Shown: positions 32,492 to 41,610, counted from the stretch's first letter. The stretch: DNA of 64,000 nt from DASSKA01 sp963839365 (GCA_963839365.1 CAWIUT010000001.1:124001-188000), one strand, 5' to 3'. Program-made: numbers and translations. The notes: generated by a model from the sequence alone, not told the origin.

Positions 32492-33496
32492 ATGAAGGTT
32501 CTCGTCACCGGCGGCGCCGGCTACATCGGATCGACCACCGCCAAGGCGCTCGAGGAGGCCGGCCACACCCCGGTCATCCTGGACTCCTTGCTCACCGGCC
32601 CACGGGTGTTCGTGCGCGACCGCATCTTCTACGAGGGCGACATCGCCGACCGGGACCTGCTTGCCCGGGTGTTCGAGGAGCACCCGGACATCGAGTGCAC
32701 GATCCACATGGCGGCGCGGATCATCGTCCCCGAGTCGGTCGAGCAGCCCTACGAGTACTACCGCGACAACGTGGCCAAGTCCCTGGAGCTGTTCGACCAG
32801 CTGGTCGAGCTCGGCAGACCGCGCGTGCTGTTCAGCTCGTCTGCGTCGCTGTACGCCATGGTGGAGAGCTTCGAGGTGGACGAGGGCTCGCCGCTGGACC
32901 CGGGCTCGCCGTACGCCCGCACCAAGCGCGTGATGGAGATGGCGCTGACCGACATGGCCGCGGCCACCGACCTGCGCGCGATCATCCTGCGCTACTTCAA
33001 CCCCATCGGTTCCGACCCCGACCTGGCGTCCGGGATCTACGTCAAGGAGCCCTCGCACGTGCTCGGGCAGCTGGTAATGGCCGCGCAGGGCCTGAAGGAC
33101 GCGTTCACGATCACCGGCACCGACCACCCCACCCGCGACGGCACGGGCATCCGCGACTACATCCACGTGTGGGACCTCGCGCAGGCCCACGTGCAGGCCG
33201 TGGAGAACTTCGACAAGGTGCTGACCGCCATGCAGGCGCCGAGCACGATCATCAACGTCGGCACCGGATCGGGCGTGACCGTCCGTGAGCTCGTCGAGGC
33301 GTTCGAGCGGGTCTTCGGCAAGAAGGTGCCGCTGCGGGAGGCTCCGCCGCGGCCGGGTGACGCCGTGGGCGCGTTCGCCAACGTGGACCGGGCGCGCGAG
33401 GTGCTGGGGTGGACCGCCTCCCTGGGCATCGACGACGGCATCGCCTCCGCCCTGGCCTGGGGCCGCAAACGCAAGGAGATCCTCGGCTACGAGTGA
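32492..33496 (+). CDS. galE: UDP-glucose 4-epimerase-like NAD-dependent epimerase
   Basis: 334 residues, extended SDR family. NAD motif TGGAGYIGS is at residues 6-14; the catalytic set is SSSASLYA (Ser near 124) with Tyr and Lys of SPYARTK (about 147-151). RYFNPIGSDPDL and RDYIHVWDLAQAH are GalE signatures. It interconverts UDP-glucose and UDP-galactose for surface sugars. ATG 32492 is used. It is followed 20 bases later by an SDR gene on the same strand. Confidence 0.9.
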   Translation: MKVLVTGGAGYIGSTTAKALEEAGHTPVILDSLLTGPRVFVRDRIFYEGDIADRDLLARVFEEHPDIECTIHMAARIIVPESVEQPYEYYRDNVAKSLELFDQLVELGRPRVLFSSSASLYAMVESFEVDEGSPLDPGSPYARTKRVMEMALTDMAAATDLRAIILRYFNPIGSDPDLASGIYVKEPSHVLGQLVMAAQGLKDAFTITGTDHPTRDGTGIRDYIHVWDLAQAHVQAVENFDKVLTAMQAPSTIINVGTGSGVTVRELVEAFERVFGKKVPLREAPPRPGDAVGAFANVDRAREVLGWTASLGIDDGIASALAWGRKRKEILGYE

Positions 33497-33516
33497 ACCC
33501 CTCTAGGGTGTGCCCC

Positions 33517-34281
33517 ATGACGAACGTTCTGGACCTGTTCCGTCTCGACGGCTCGGTGGCGATCGTCACCGGCGCCTCCTCCGGGCTGGGGGTGGCGTTC
33601 GCGCGTGCCCTTGCCGAGGCTGGCGCCGATGTGGCCCTCGGCGCCCGCCGGGCCGATCGGCTCGAGGACACCAGGCGGCTGGTGGAGGACGCCGGCCGGC
33701 GGGCGCTGACGGTGAAGACCGACGTCGCCTCCCCCGAGGACTGCCGGGCGCTGGTGGACGCGGTGATGGCCGAGTTCGGCCGGGTCGACGTGCTGGTCAA
33801 CAACGCCGGCATCGGGACCGCGGTGCCGGCAACCCGGGAGAGCCCGGACGAGTTCCGCCGGGTCGTCGACGTCAACCTCAACGGCTGCTACTGGATGGCG
33901 CAGGCCTGCGGGCGGGTGATGCAGCCGGGCAGCAGCATCATCAACATCAGCAGCGTGCTCGGCATCACCACGGCCGGGCTTCCCCAGGCGGCGTACTCCG
34001 CGAGCAAGGCCGGGCTGATCGGGCTGACCCGGGACCTCGCCCAGCAGTGGACAGGCCGCAAGGGCATCCGGGTCAACGCCCTGGCTCCCGGGTTCTTCGA
34101 GTCGGAGATGACCGCGCAGTACCCGGACGGCTACCTCGAAGCGATGGCAGCGCGGATACCGGCCGGACGCGAGGGCGACCCGCGGGAGCTGGCTGCCGCG
34201 GTGGTGTTCCTGGCATCGCGGGCCAGCGGCTACGTCACCGGCCAGACCCTGCCGGTCGACGGCGGACTCACGATCACCTGA
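33517..34281 (+). CDS. Classical SDR-family oxidoreductase
   Basis: 254 residues. Cofactor motif TGASSGLG at about 19-26, NNAG at about 91-94, catalytic Ser in NISSVLG and Tyr/Lys in YSASK (about 159-163), and the C-terminal YVTGQTLPVDGG. It is a full-length Rossmann-fold NAD(P)-dependent dehydrogenase, probably soluble; the substrate is unknown. It is the second gene after galE and may share its transcript. Confidence 0.92.
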   Translation: MTNVLDLFRLDGSVAIVTGASSGLGVAFARALAEAGADVALGARRADRLEDTRRLVEDAGRRALTVKTDVASPEDCRALVDAVMAEFGRVDVLVNNAGIGTAVPATRESPDEFRRVVDVNLNGCYWMAQACGRVMQPGSSIINISSVLGITTAGLPQAAYSASKAGLIGLTRDLAQQWTGRKGIRVNALAPGFFESEMTAQYPDGYLEAMAARIPAGREGDPRELAAAVVFLASRASGYVTGQTLPVDGGLTIT

Positions 34282-34312
34282 CGTCCCCCGGGGAGTCGGC
34301 CCACAATGGAGC

Positions 34313-34822
34313 ATGAGCACTCCATCGAACATCTCCCGCTTCCGCGAGGGCCTGAACCTCCAGTTTCCGATGTCGCTGGGCGTCTACGACAAGTACGAGG
34401 ACGCCCAACGGGCAGTGGACTATCTGTCGGACAACGAGTTCGCGGTGCAGAACTGCATGATCGTGGGCACCGACCTCAAGCAGGTGGAGCGGGTCACCGG
34501 CCGGCTGACCACCGGCCGGGTGGCCCTTGGCGGGGCCCTGTCCGGGCTGTGGGTCGGGCTGTTCGTCGGGCTGATCTTCTCCTTCTTCGGCCGCGGCAAC
34601 ACCGTCAGCATCATCGTGGCGACGGTGGCCATCGGTGCCCTGTTCGGGGTGGTCTGGGCCCTGGTGGGGTACGCCGCGACCCGCGGCCGCCGGGACTTCA
34701 CCTCGGTCAGCCAGGTGGTGGCCACGCGCTACGAGGTGCTCGTCGAGCACAAGCTCGCGGCACAGGCCCGGGAGCTGCTGGCGCGGATGCCGGGGGCTGG
34801 GTCGCAGCCGTTCGGCGGCTGA
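34313..34822 (+). CDS. General stress protein (YflT/17M-like) with membrane hairpin
   Basis: 169 residues. The N-terminal SLGVYDKYEDAQRAVDYLSDNEF and CMIVGTDLKQVERVTGRLT are the YflT-type stress domain; the middle (residues about 72-124) holds two hydrophobic, glycine-rich segments; the C-terminal half repeats a short alpha/beta motif (RYEVLVEHKLAAQARELL). Family members are induced by heat and other stress, role unclear. ATG 34313. It ends an apparent plus-strand run of three genes. Confidence 0.85.
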   Translation: MSTPSNISRFREGLNLQFPMSLGVYDKYEDAQRAVDYLSDNEFAVQNCMIVGTDLKQVERVTGRLTTGRVALGGALSGLWVGLFVGLIFSFFGRGNTVSIIVATVAIGALFGVVWALVGYAATRGRRDFTSVSQVVATRYEVLVEHKLAAQARELLARMPGAGSQPFGG

Positions 34823-34921
34823 GGCGTGTGACATCGCCGCGGTGGCGACGTGGTGCGCGCTCCGTGGTCTGCACCGGTCTGCGGATGCCCGGCTCCGGTG
34901 AGGGCAGGAAGCTGCTCGAGC

Positions 34922-34984
34922 TCAGCGTCGTGCCCAGGTGTCGCTGACTTCGCCGGAGAGCAGATCCTCGAACGGGGTCGGGGT
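34922..34984 (-). pseudogene. Gene 3'-end remnant, possibly an FMN reductase tail
   Basis: The minus strand reads TPTPFEDLLSGEVSDTWARR followed by TGA, with an in-frame TAG directly upstream at 34,985-34,987. The string looks protein-like and lies just downstream of the luciferase-like pseudogene. FMN reductases paired with this monooxygenase type often end with a similar TPFxDLL stretch as I recall, but 20 residues cannot prove it. Confidence 0.3.
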
Positions 34985-35025
34985 CTACACGGTCGCTGCC
35001 CCGGCCACCGATGACCAGAATGGCT

Positions 35026-35823
35026 GTAGTCCTCCAGGGACGGGCCGTGCCCGTAGACGGGCGCGTTGTCGAAGTACGGCCGGAACTCGGTGAGCGCGTC
35101 CTGGCTGTCGCGGCGCATGAACACCTGGCCACCGAGCCCCACGATCGCCTGGTCGGCGGCGCCGTGCCCGTAGTGCTCGAACCGACGCCGGTAGAGCTCC
35201 ACCATCCGCTGGGTGTGCTCCTTGGGCCAGAAGATGTGGTTGGCGAAGAACCCGTCCCCGTAGTAGGCGGCCTGCTCGGCGATCTCGGGGCTGCGGATCG
35301 AGCCGTGCCACACGAAGGGCGGCACACCGTCCAGTGGGCGGGGCACGGAGGTGGACCCCTGCAACGGCGTGCGGTACTTCCCCTCCCAGTCCACGACGTC
35401 CTCGCGCTACAACCGGTGGAGCAGGTGGTAGTTCTCGACGGCCAGCGGGATGCCGTCGCGGATGTCCTTGCCGAACCAGGGGTAGACCGGGCCGGTGTTG
35501 CCGCGGCCCAGCATCAGGTCCACCCGGCCCACGGAGAGGTGCTGCAGCTTGGCGTAGTTCTCGGCGATGAGCACCGGGTCGGTGGTGGTGATCAGGGTGG
35601 TCGCCGTGGACAGGCTGAGTCGCTCGGTCTGTGCCGCGATGAACGACAGCGTGGTCGTCGGGGCCGAGGCGATGAACGGCGGATTGTGATGCTCGCCGGT
35701 CGCGAAGACGTCGAGCCCGACCTCTTCGGCCTTCTTGGCGATCGCGACCGTGGCCTTGATGCGCTCGTGCTCGGTGGGTGGGCGCCCCGTCGTCGGATCC
35801 TTGGCCTCCCCACCTCGGCCGCT
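35026..35823 (-). pseudogene. Luciferase-like flavin monooxygenase pseudogene
   Basis: From 35,823 the minus strand reads through TGRPPTEHERIKATVAIA, EEVGLDVFATGEHHNPPF, ITTTDPVLIAENYAKLQ and LMLGRGNTGPVYPWFGKDI, a clear LLM-class (F420/FMN) monooxygenase. It lacks its first residues. A TAG stop interrupts HRL-stop-REDVVDWEGKYRTPLQ near 35,407, where relatives have Trp. The frame then continues through FVWHGSIRSPEIAEQAAYYG to SLEDYSH near 35,026 and loses family resemblance. Truncation at both ends plus the internal stop means it is inactive. Confidence 0.88.
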
Positions 35824-37369
35824 AACGGGTGCGGGAGCTCAGCACCTGGTCGTGGTCGATCAGCCAGCGCCCGTCGCTGGCCCGGATGAGGGTCAGCCGT
35901 TGACGCTCGTCCACCACCCGGCCGTCCTTGTAGTGGTAGGTCAACGAGAGGTCGACCGTGTGGCTGCCTGATGAGGTGGTGATGTGCGAGACGTCGACCG
36001 CAGTCATGGAGCCCCAGAACTGGTCGTAGGAGCTGCGGCCCACCGACCTCTCACGCGGTCCCAGCATCGACCAGCCGGCGTCCAGGTTGTCCGGGACCGT
36101 GGCGTAGTAGGTCCGCAGGACCCGGGCCTTGCCCGCGGACGAGGCGGCGGACGCCTGGTGGGGGCGGTGCGTGTGACGATCGCCTGCCTGATGGGTCGCG
36201 CGCCCGCTGCGAGGGCTGGGCCTGCTACTGGGCCTGCTACTGGGCTCGCTACTGGCCTCGTTACTGGGCCTGCTGCCGGCTGGGCGCCCGGTGGGGCCGG
36301 TCGCCGGCCCCCCGGAGGTGTGCCGGCGGGGCGGGTCCGTCGCCGCCGCGGGCGCGTGTCCGGCCCCCCCGCCGATGCCGGCCGCGTAGGCGAGCCCGCC
36401 GACCAGCACGATGACGCCGGCCGCGGCGAGCAGCAGGAAGCGACCGCGGCGCCGGCGCGGGGGGCTGGTGTCCCGCCCGGGGGATGCTCCGTCGGGGCCG
36501 GGGGGCGCGAGCGACTCGACCGGCACACGCTCCCGGGTGTACCCCCGGGTGCCGTCGTCGACGAGATCTTCCGCCACCGTGCGCAGACCTTGTGCGGCGG
36601 CGGCCATCGACCAGCGAGATGCGGGGTCGCGGTCGAGCATGCGCATCAACGGCTGTTCCAGCCGGCCGGCCCTGGCCGGCCGGGCAGGAAGCGTGGTCGC
36701 GATGTCGTGCAGGACGGCGACCGGGTTGACCCGCTTCGCATACAGCGGGCGGCCCTCCACTGCGGCGTACAGCGCCGCCCCCAGCGCCCACACGTCCGCC
36801 TGCGGGTCCGGGTGCGCTCCCCTGGCCAGCTCCGGGGAGAAGTACGACGGGGTCCCGGTGACGAAGCCGGACTGGGTGAGGGCCGGCTCGGTGGCGACAC
36901 GGGCGATCCCGAAGTCGCTGATCTTGGCCGTCCCGTCCTCGGTGACCAAGACGTTGCTCGGCTTGACGTCACGGTGAGTGATGTCGGCGGCGTGGGCGGC
37001 GGCCAGCCCGTCGGCGACCTGAGCCCCGATGCGGGCTACGGGACCGGGCTGGAGGGGTCCTTCCTGGTCGATGATCTCGGCCAGCGACCGAGACGGGACA
37101 TACTCCATGACCAGGTAGATCGTCCCCGACTGCTCCACCACGTCGAAGACGGTCACCACGTTGCGGTGGCTCAGGGCGGCGGAGTTCCGTGCCTCGCGCA
37201 GTGCCCGCGCGGAGTCGGTGGCCGACTCCCCAGGGAGCAGCCCGACCTCCTTGACGGCCACATCGCGGCGCAGCACGTCATCCCTGCACAGCCACACCGT
37301 GCCCATGCCGCCGTGGCCGACCGGGGAACGCACCCGGTATCGGCCACCGATCAGCTCGGGCTGCACCAT
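35822..37369 (-). CDS. PknB-like Ser/Thr protein kinase with extracellular domain
   Basis: 515 residues. Kinase domain: glycine loop VGHGGMGTVW (17-26), ATP lysine Lys40, catalytic loop THRDVKPSNV (about 132-141) and DFG (about 156-158). A proline-rich juxtamembrane stretch leads to one membrane helix (FLLLAAAGVIVLVGGLAYAA, about 311-330). The outer part has a Ser/Pro-rich repeat linker (SSEPSSRPSSRPS) and an NTF2-like or SnoaL-like domain of about 110 residues with DLSLTYHYKDGRVVDERQRL. It is a membrane receptor kinase; no PASTA domains, so its signal differs from PknB. Its stop overlaps the truncated end of the monooxygenase pseudogene. Confidence 0.92.
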   Translation of the reverse strand: MVQPELIGGRYRVRSPVGHGGMGTVWLCRDDVLRRDVAVKEVGLLPGESATDSARALREARNSAALSHRNVVTVFDVVEQSGTIYLVMEYVPSRSLAEIIDQEGPLQPGPVARIGAQVADGLAAAHAADITHRDVKPSNVLVTEDGTAKISDFGIARVATEPALTQSGFVTGTPSYFSPELARGAHPDPQADVWALGAALYAAVEGRPLYAKRVNPVAVLHDIATTLPARPARAGRLEQPLMRMLDRDPASRWSMAAAAQGLRTVAEDLVDDGTRGYTRERVPVESLAPPGPDGASPGRDTSPPRRRRGRFLLLAAAGVIVLVGGLAYAAGIGGGAGHAPAAATDPPRRHTSGGPATGPTGRPAGSRPSNEASSEPSSRPSSRPSPRSGRATHQAGDRHTHRPHQASAASSAGKARVLRTYYATVPDNLDAGWSMLGPRERSVGRSSYDQFWGSMTAVDVSHITTSSGSHTVDLSLTYHYKDGRVVDERQRLTLIRASDGRWLIDHDQVLSSRTR

Positions 37370-37475
37370 CGACCCTTCCTCGACATACGGACGGTCCGCC
37401 TCGTACCCACCACCCAGCGCTCTACTCGGGACTCGCCACCAGCGGGAGTCCGGCCGCCCTGGCCGTCGTCCCTGT

Positions 37476-38429
37476 CTAGGTCGCGGTCGCGTCCCGGCAG
37501 AAGTCCCGGAACCGTTTCCGCTGCAGCCCGCTCTCCCGGGTGCGGTAGGTGTAGTGCGTGGGCCGGCGCGCGCGGTCGTGCCAGAACTTCCCGGTCTGGT
37601 GCGTGGTCGCCCCGCCGGCCAACAGCCACACCACGGTGTCCGCGCCCTCCTGCGGCGTCCGGATCACCGGCCGGGCGACCGTCCGGAACCGGGGCAGGAA
37701 GGTCTGCACCCCCGGGGTGTTGACCCACCCCGGGTGCATGCTGTGCACCGTGATCCGGTCCTCGGCGAGCTCCTCGGCGAGGTCCTCGGCCAGCACCACC
37801 TGCATCCGCTTGGTGCGGGCGTAGGCGGTGAGCCCGGAAAACTTCCCCTCCCGGAACTCGGGGTCCTGGTCGTGCAGGCGCTGGGCGTACATGCCTCCGG
37901 AGGATACGAACACCACCTGCGCACCCGCCGCCGCCCGCAGCTGCGGTCGCAGCGACCGGGTGAGCAGCAGCGGCCCGAGCACATGCGTGGCCAGCGTGAC
38001 CTCGTGCCCCTCGGCCGTCTCGGTGCGGTGGTCGGTCATGGTGCCCGCGTTGTGGGCCAGCCCGTGCAGTCTGGGCACCCGCTCACCGAACCCGGCGGCG
38101 AACGACCGCACCCCCTCCAGCGAGCTGACGTCGCACTGTTCGCCGATGAAGTCCCCGGCAGGCACCTCCTGTCGCAGCTGCCTGAGCGTCCGCTCGGTGT
38201 GGTCGGGGTTGCGCCCCAGCACGTGCACCGTGGCGCCGAGCCGGGCGCACCCGGCCGCGGCGGCGCGCCCGATCCCGGAGGTGGCCCCGGTGACCAGCAC
38301 CCGCTTGCCGAGCAGCGCGTCAGGGGGTGGGTCGTCGGGAGCCCACCCGCGGCTGCGTACGACGTACCCGATGCGGCTGTACCCGAGCACGATGCTGCGA
38401 TCGAGCAGCTCGTCGAGATCCAGGCTCAT
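37476..38429 (-). CDS. SDR-family oxidoreductase (retinol dehydrogenase-like)
   Basis: 317 residues. Cofactor motif VTGATSGIG at about 46-54, HNAG near 126, catalytic Ser in FVSSGGMYAQ and Tyr/Lys in YARTK (about 203-207), then HPGWVNTPGV. The roughly 40-residue N-terminal extension and C-terminal HYTYRTRESG are typical of an actinobacterial dehydrogenase/reductase group of unknown substrate. It lies upstream of the kinase gene on the same strand, 106 bases apart; the IS256 element sits on its upstream side. Confidence 0.9.
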   Translation of the reverse strand: MSLDLDELLDRSIVLGYSRIGYVVRSRGWAPDDPPPDALLGKRVLVTGATSGIGRAAAAGCARLGATVHVLGRNPDHTERTLRQLRQEVPAGDFIGEQCDVSSLEGVRSFAAGFGERVPRLHGLAHNAGTMTDHRTETAEGHEVTLATHVLGPLLLTRSLRPQLRAAAGAQVVFVSSGGMYAQRLHDQDPEFREGKFSGLTAYARTKRMQVVLAEDLAEELAEDRITVHSMHPGWVNTPGVQTFLPRFRTVARPVIRTPQEGADTVVWLLAGGATTHQTGKFWHDRARRPTHYTYRTRESGLQRKRFRDFCRDATAT

Positions 38430-38530
38430 GCTTCAGGCATACCCGCCCCCGGGTGAACTGACCAGCCTATGGGGAGGAAGTCAACGGGCTTGGTCTTGTC
38501 GTTCTGCGCAGGGGAGGTGGTCAAGTCCTT

Positions 38531-39925
38531 GGGAGTGGTGTACGACGGGTGATCCTTCGTCGTTGTAGTTCAGGCGGTGATCGCCTGGATGGTGGTCAGC
38601 TCGGTGCTCACCTCCTCGGTGGTGGTGTCGACGGCTTGTGAGCGGGCCAGGACGTCGAGTCCGAGGTAGCGACGGCCTTCGGCCCATTCGTCGTGTTGTT
38701 CGGCCAGGACGGCGCCGACGAGCCGGATGATCGAGCTGCGGTCGGGGAAGATGCCGACGACGTTGGTGCGGCGGCGGATCTCGCGGTTGAGCCGTTCGTT
38801 GGGGTTGTTGGACCAGATCTGGCGCCAGATCTCCTTGGGGAACGCGGTGAAGGCGAGGATGTCGGCGCGCGCTTGTTCGAGGTGCTCGGCGACCTTGGGG
38901 AGCTTCTCGCTCAGGGCGTCGACGACCCGGTCGAACTGGGCGTGCACCGCTTCGGCGTCGGGCTGGTCGTAGACCGAGTGCAGCAGCGCTTTGACCCAGC
39001 CCCAGGAGCTTTTCGGTGTCACGGACATGAGGTTGGCGGCGTAGTGGGTGCGGCAGCGTTGCCACGCTGCGCCGGGCAGGGTCGCGCTGATCGCGTTCGT
39101 GAGGCCGCGGTGCGCGTCGCTGGTGACCAGCTTGACGCCGCTCAGGCCGCGGGCGGTGAGGTCGCGGAAGAACGCTAACCAGCCGGCGCCGTCCTCGCTG
39201 GAGGTGACCTGCACACCCAGGACTTCTCGGTGCCCGTCGGCGTTGACACCGGTGGCGACCAGGGCGTGCACAGGCACCACGCGGCCGCCTTCGCGGACCT
39301 TGAGCACCAGGGCGTCGGCGGCGAGGAAGGTGAACGGGCCGGCGTCTTCCAGGCGGCGGGTGCGAAACTGCTCGACGTGGGCGTCGAGGTCCTTGGCCAT
39401 CTCGCTGACCTGCGACTTCGACAGCGTGGTGATGCCGAGGGACTGCACGAGCTTGTCCATCCGCCGCGTCGAGACTCCGAGCAGGTAGCACGTCGCCACC
39501 ACCGACGTCAGCGCCCGCTCGGCCCGCTTGCGGCGCTCGAGCAGCCACTCAGGGAAGTAGGAGCCCTGTCGCAGCTTGGGCACCGCGACGTCGACCGTGC
39601 CGGCGCGGGTGTCGAAGTCGCGGTGCCGGTAGCCGTTGCGGCGGTTGACCCGATCAGGGCTGCTGGTGCCGTACTCGGCGCCGCACACCGCGTCGGCCTC
39701 AGCGGACAGCAGGGTGTTGACGAAGGTCTGCAGCAGCTCGCGCAGCAGATCCGGGGAGGCCTGAGCCAGTTGTTCTTCGAGCAGGCGGGCAGGATCGATA
39801 CTGGACCTGACGGTCATCGTGGTGCTCCGTTCGAGGGTTCTGTGAGAGGTTCGCTCGAAGGATCACCCGGTGGCCGTCGCCTACATCGGCAGCGACACGC
39901 TCACCGGGATCCGTACACCACTCTG
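38531..39925 (-). mobile_element. IS256-family insertion sequence
   Basis: About 1.4 kb. The left end begins GGGAGTGGTGTACG (38,531-38,544) and the complement of the right end reads CAGAGTGGTGTACG (39,925-39,912), a 12-base match that fits the terminal repeats of IS256-type elements in Actinobacteria. Both flanks differ (left AAGTCCTT, right GCGGACGC), so no 8-9 base target duplication remains; a past rearrangement between copies would explain this. Confidence 0.8.
38570..39817 (-). CDS. IS256-family (mutator type) transposase
   Basis: 415 residues, full length for the family. Diagnostic segments are NRRNGYRHRDFDTRAGTVDV, FPEWLLERRKRAERAL, VSTRRMDKLVQSLG, the DDE region with Asp in FLAADALVLKVREGG and Asp in KLVTSDAHRGL, and WSNNPNERLNREIRRR with the catalytic Glu. 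ATG 39817. No frameshift is seen, so the enzyme could be active. Confidence 0.95.
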   Translation of the reverse strand: MTVRSSIDPARLLEEQLAQASPDLLRELLQTFVNTLLSAEADAVCGAEYGTSSPDRVNRRNGYRHRDFDTRAGTVDVAVPKLRQGSYFPEWLLERRKRAERALTSVVATCYLLGVSTRRMDKLVQSLGITTLSKSQVSEMAKDLDAHVEQFRTRRLEDAGPFTFLAADALVLKVREGGRVVPVHALVATGVNADGHREVLGVQVTSSEDGAGWLAFFRDLTARGLSGVKLVTSDAHRGLTNAISATLPGAAWQRCRTHYAANLMSVTPKSSWGWVKALLHSVYDQPDAEAVHAQFDRVVDALSEKLPKVAEHLEQARADILAFTAFPKEIWRQIWSNNPNERLNREIRRRTNVVGIFPDRSSIIRLVGAVLAEQHDEWAEGRRYLGLDVLARSQAVDTTTEEVSTELTTIQAITA

Positions 39926-40177
39926 GCGGACGCCACTGGGGAGGTCGGCTCGCCGGGTTCGCCGGCGGGCTGGTTTGGTGTGCGGGTTGCGCTGTTGGCG
40001 TGTGGCCGGGGGCCTCGCGCCTGTCTCTTGCCCTACGTAGCGTTCAAGCGGGTTCGTTCCCGACAGCCTTCATCCGGGCTTTGGTGGAGACGGGCGGGGC
40101 TGCCCATGGTCATTTGCGGGATGTGATCCCGACGCGCAGGCGGGCTCGCCCCGTCCGGTCAGCTACGGCGCCTGGGC
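39926..40177. other. Spacer between IS256 and second IS110 element
   Basis: About 250 bases with no convincing gene on either strand. It may include the downstream end of the IS110 element. It has the inverted pair GGGCGGGGCTGCCC near 40,092 and CG-rich short repeats but no clear terminator. Confidence 0.45.
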
Positions 40178-41551
40178 TCATGCGGCAGCGGCGGCCTCCT
40201 TGGTGTTCGGGTTGAGGCCGCCGGCGATGGCGGGGTCCCAGGCGGTGCCGGTGGTGATGACGGCGTGGAGCTGGCGCAGCAGGCTGCCGGCAACGGCGAC
40301 GCGGGCTGGGGTGGCGGTGAGCTTGTTCTCGGTACGGCCGGTCAGGTGGGCGTGCCGGGCGGCGAGGACGGGGTTGTTGCGCACTGCGGGCCACACCGCC
40401 CGCCAGGCTGCCAGCCGCAGCTTGGGGCGACCGCGTCCGCTGATGCCGGTCTTGCCCTGGTAGCTGCCCGAGGCGTTGTCGCGGGGGCAGAGCCCGGCGT
40501 GCTTGACCAGCGCCCGGGCGGAGGAGAACCGGGTTGGGTCGCCGGTTTCGGCAAGGATCGCGGCCGCGCCGACCGCGGACAGGCCGGGGATGCTGGTCAC
40601 GAGCTGGGTCAGGCCCAGCTCGTCGAGCACCTCGACCATGCGGGTCTCGACCACGGAGATCTCGGCGCGGGCGTGGGCCAGATCGGCCAGCGCGAACCGG
40701 GTCCGCTCCAGGGCGCCGGCGCGCTGGTCGCCCACTCCGGCCGCGGCCCGCGCCGGGTCGGCGGCGGCGTCGAAGACGGCCCGCACGATCTTCGAGTGCC
40801 AGCGGGTGGTGCCGTGGCGGGGCAGCTCGCGGCGGACCGCTGCGGCGAACCGGTTCCACCCCCAGCGGCGGATCACACTCAGGTCGCCGCTGGCGCCGAC
40901 CCGGTCCAGCAGCACCGTCATCGCGGCCAGCCAGCTCTTGGCCTTCATCGGCTTGCCGGCGGCCTGCAGTGCCGCGGGCCAGGCGCACTCGAGTAGGTCG
41001 GTGATCTGCTGCCGGGCGGCGGTGGCGTCGGTGACCAGGGCGACCCGGCGGGCGCCGAGGTGCCGCAGCCGGGCCCAGGTGGGTTCGGCTCGTTCGGGCA
41101 GGTAGCAGCGCAGCTCGGTGACCAGCCGGGCGATGATCATCGCGTCGGTCTCGTCGCTCTTGTTGTGAGTGAAGTCCTCGCTTTCGCGGGCCCGGTGCAC
41201 CAGCAGTGGCTGCACGCAGACCAGCCGCGCGCCCGCCTGCTCGGCGATCTGGTCCAGTACCCGCCAGCGGTGCCCGGTCGGCTCGCAGGCGACCACCACC
41301 GAGGAGAACCCCGCCGCCGCGGCCTGGGCCAGCCCCCACTCGACCGCTTCCCGCAGCTGCCACGCCTTGGCCTTCACCGTGCGGCGGGCCAGCACCCGGG
41401 AGTCCTGATCGGTCAGCGCGCACACCTGCTTGTCAGCGGCGAGGTCGAACGCGAGCACCGCGGTCTCACGGGTGACGACCGCGCGCAGACGGGCGAGCCG
41501 GTCGTTGCGACGGCGGTCACCACGCGAGAGCCGACGACTACTGTGGGACAT
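40178..41551 (-). CDS. IS110-family transposase (second, divergent type)
   Basis: 457 residues, about 100 longer than the first copy. RuvC-like DEDD residues appear in LAFDLAADKQVCAL (Asp), VACEPTGHRW (Glu) and KSDETDAMIIARL (two Asp). The C-terminal Transposase_20 part shows TSIPGLSAVGAAAILAETGD and KHAGLCPRDNASGSYQG with the catalytic-serine region. ATG 41551 has CAGGAGGATGC directly upstream, but that ribosome site lies in the 3' arm of a long stem (41,552-41,610). It looks intact. Confidence 0.93.
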   Translation of the reverse strand: MSHSSRRLSRGDRRRNDRLARLRAVVTRETAVLAFDLAADKQVCALTDQDSRVLARRTVKAKAWQLREAVEWGLAQAAAAGFSSVVVACEPTGHRWRVLDQIAEQAGARLVCVQPLLVHRARESEDFTHNKSDETDAMIIARLVTELRCYLPERAEPTWARLRHLGARRVALVTDATAARQQITDLLECAWPAALQAAGKPMKAKSWLAAMTVLLDRVGASGDLSVIRRWGWNRFAAAVRRELPRHGTTRWHSKIVRAVFDAAADPARAAAGVGDQRAGALERTRFALADLAHARAEISVVETRMVEVLDELGLTQLVTSIPGLSAVGAAAILAETGDPTRFSSARALVKHAGLCPRDNASGSYQGKTGISGRGRPKLRLAAWRAVWPAVRNNPVLAARHAHLTGRTENKLTATPARVAVAGSLLRQLHAVITTGTAWDPAIAGGLNPNTKEAAAAA

Positions 41552-41610
41552 GCATCCTCCTGATGAGTGGTCTGGGACACCAAGCCCGTCAAACCCCATC
41601 AGGGGGATGC
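41552..41610 (-). ncRNA. Stem-loop at the 5' end of IS110: bridge-RNA candidate and RBS sequestrator
   Basis: On the transcript strand GCATCCCCCTGATG (41,610-41,597) can pair with CATCAGGAGGATGC (41,565-41,552), 14 bp with one G-U pair, enclosing a 31-base loop. The 3' arm is the ribosome-binding site and ends at the base before the ATG. IS110-group elements encode their guide (bridge) RNA in the non-coding end next to the transposase. The loop would be the place for target or donor recognition. Function is inferred from position and structure only. Confidence 0.45.
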
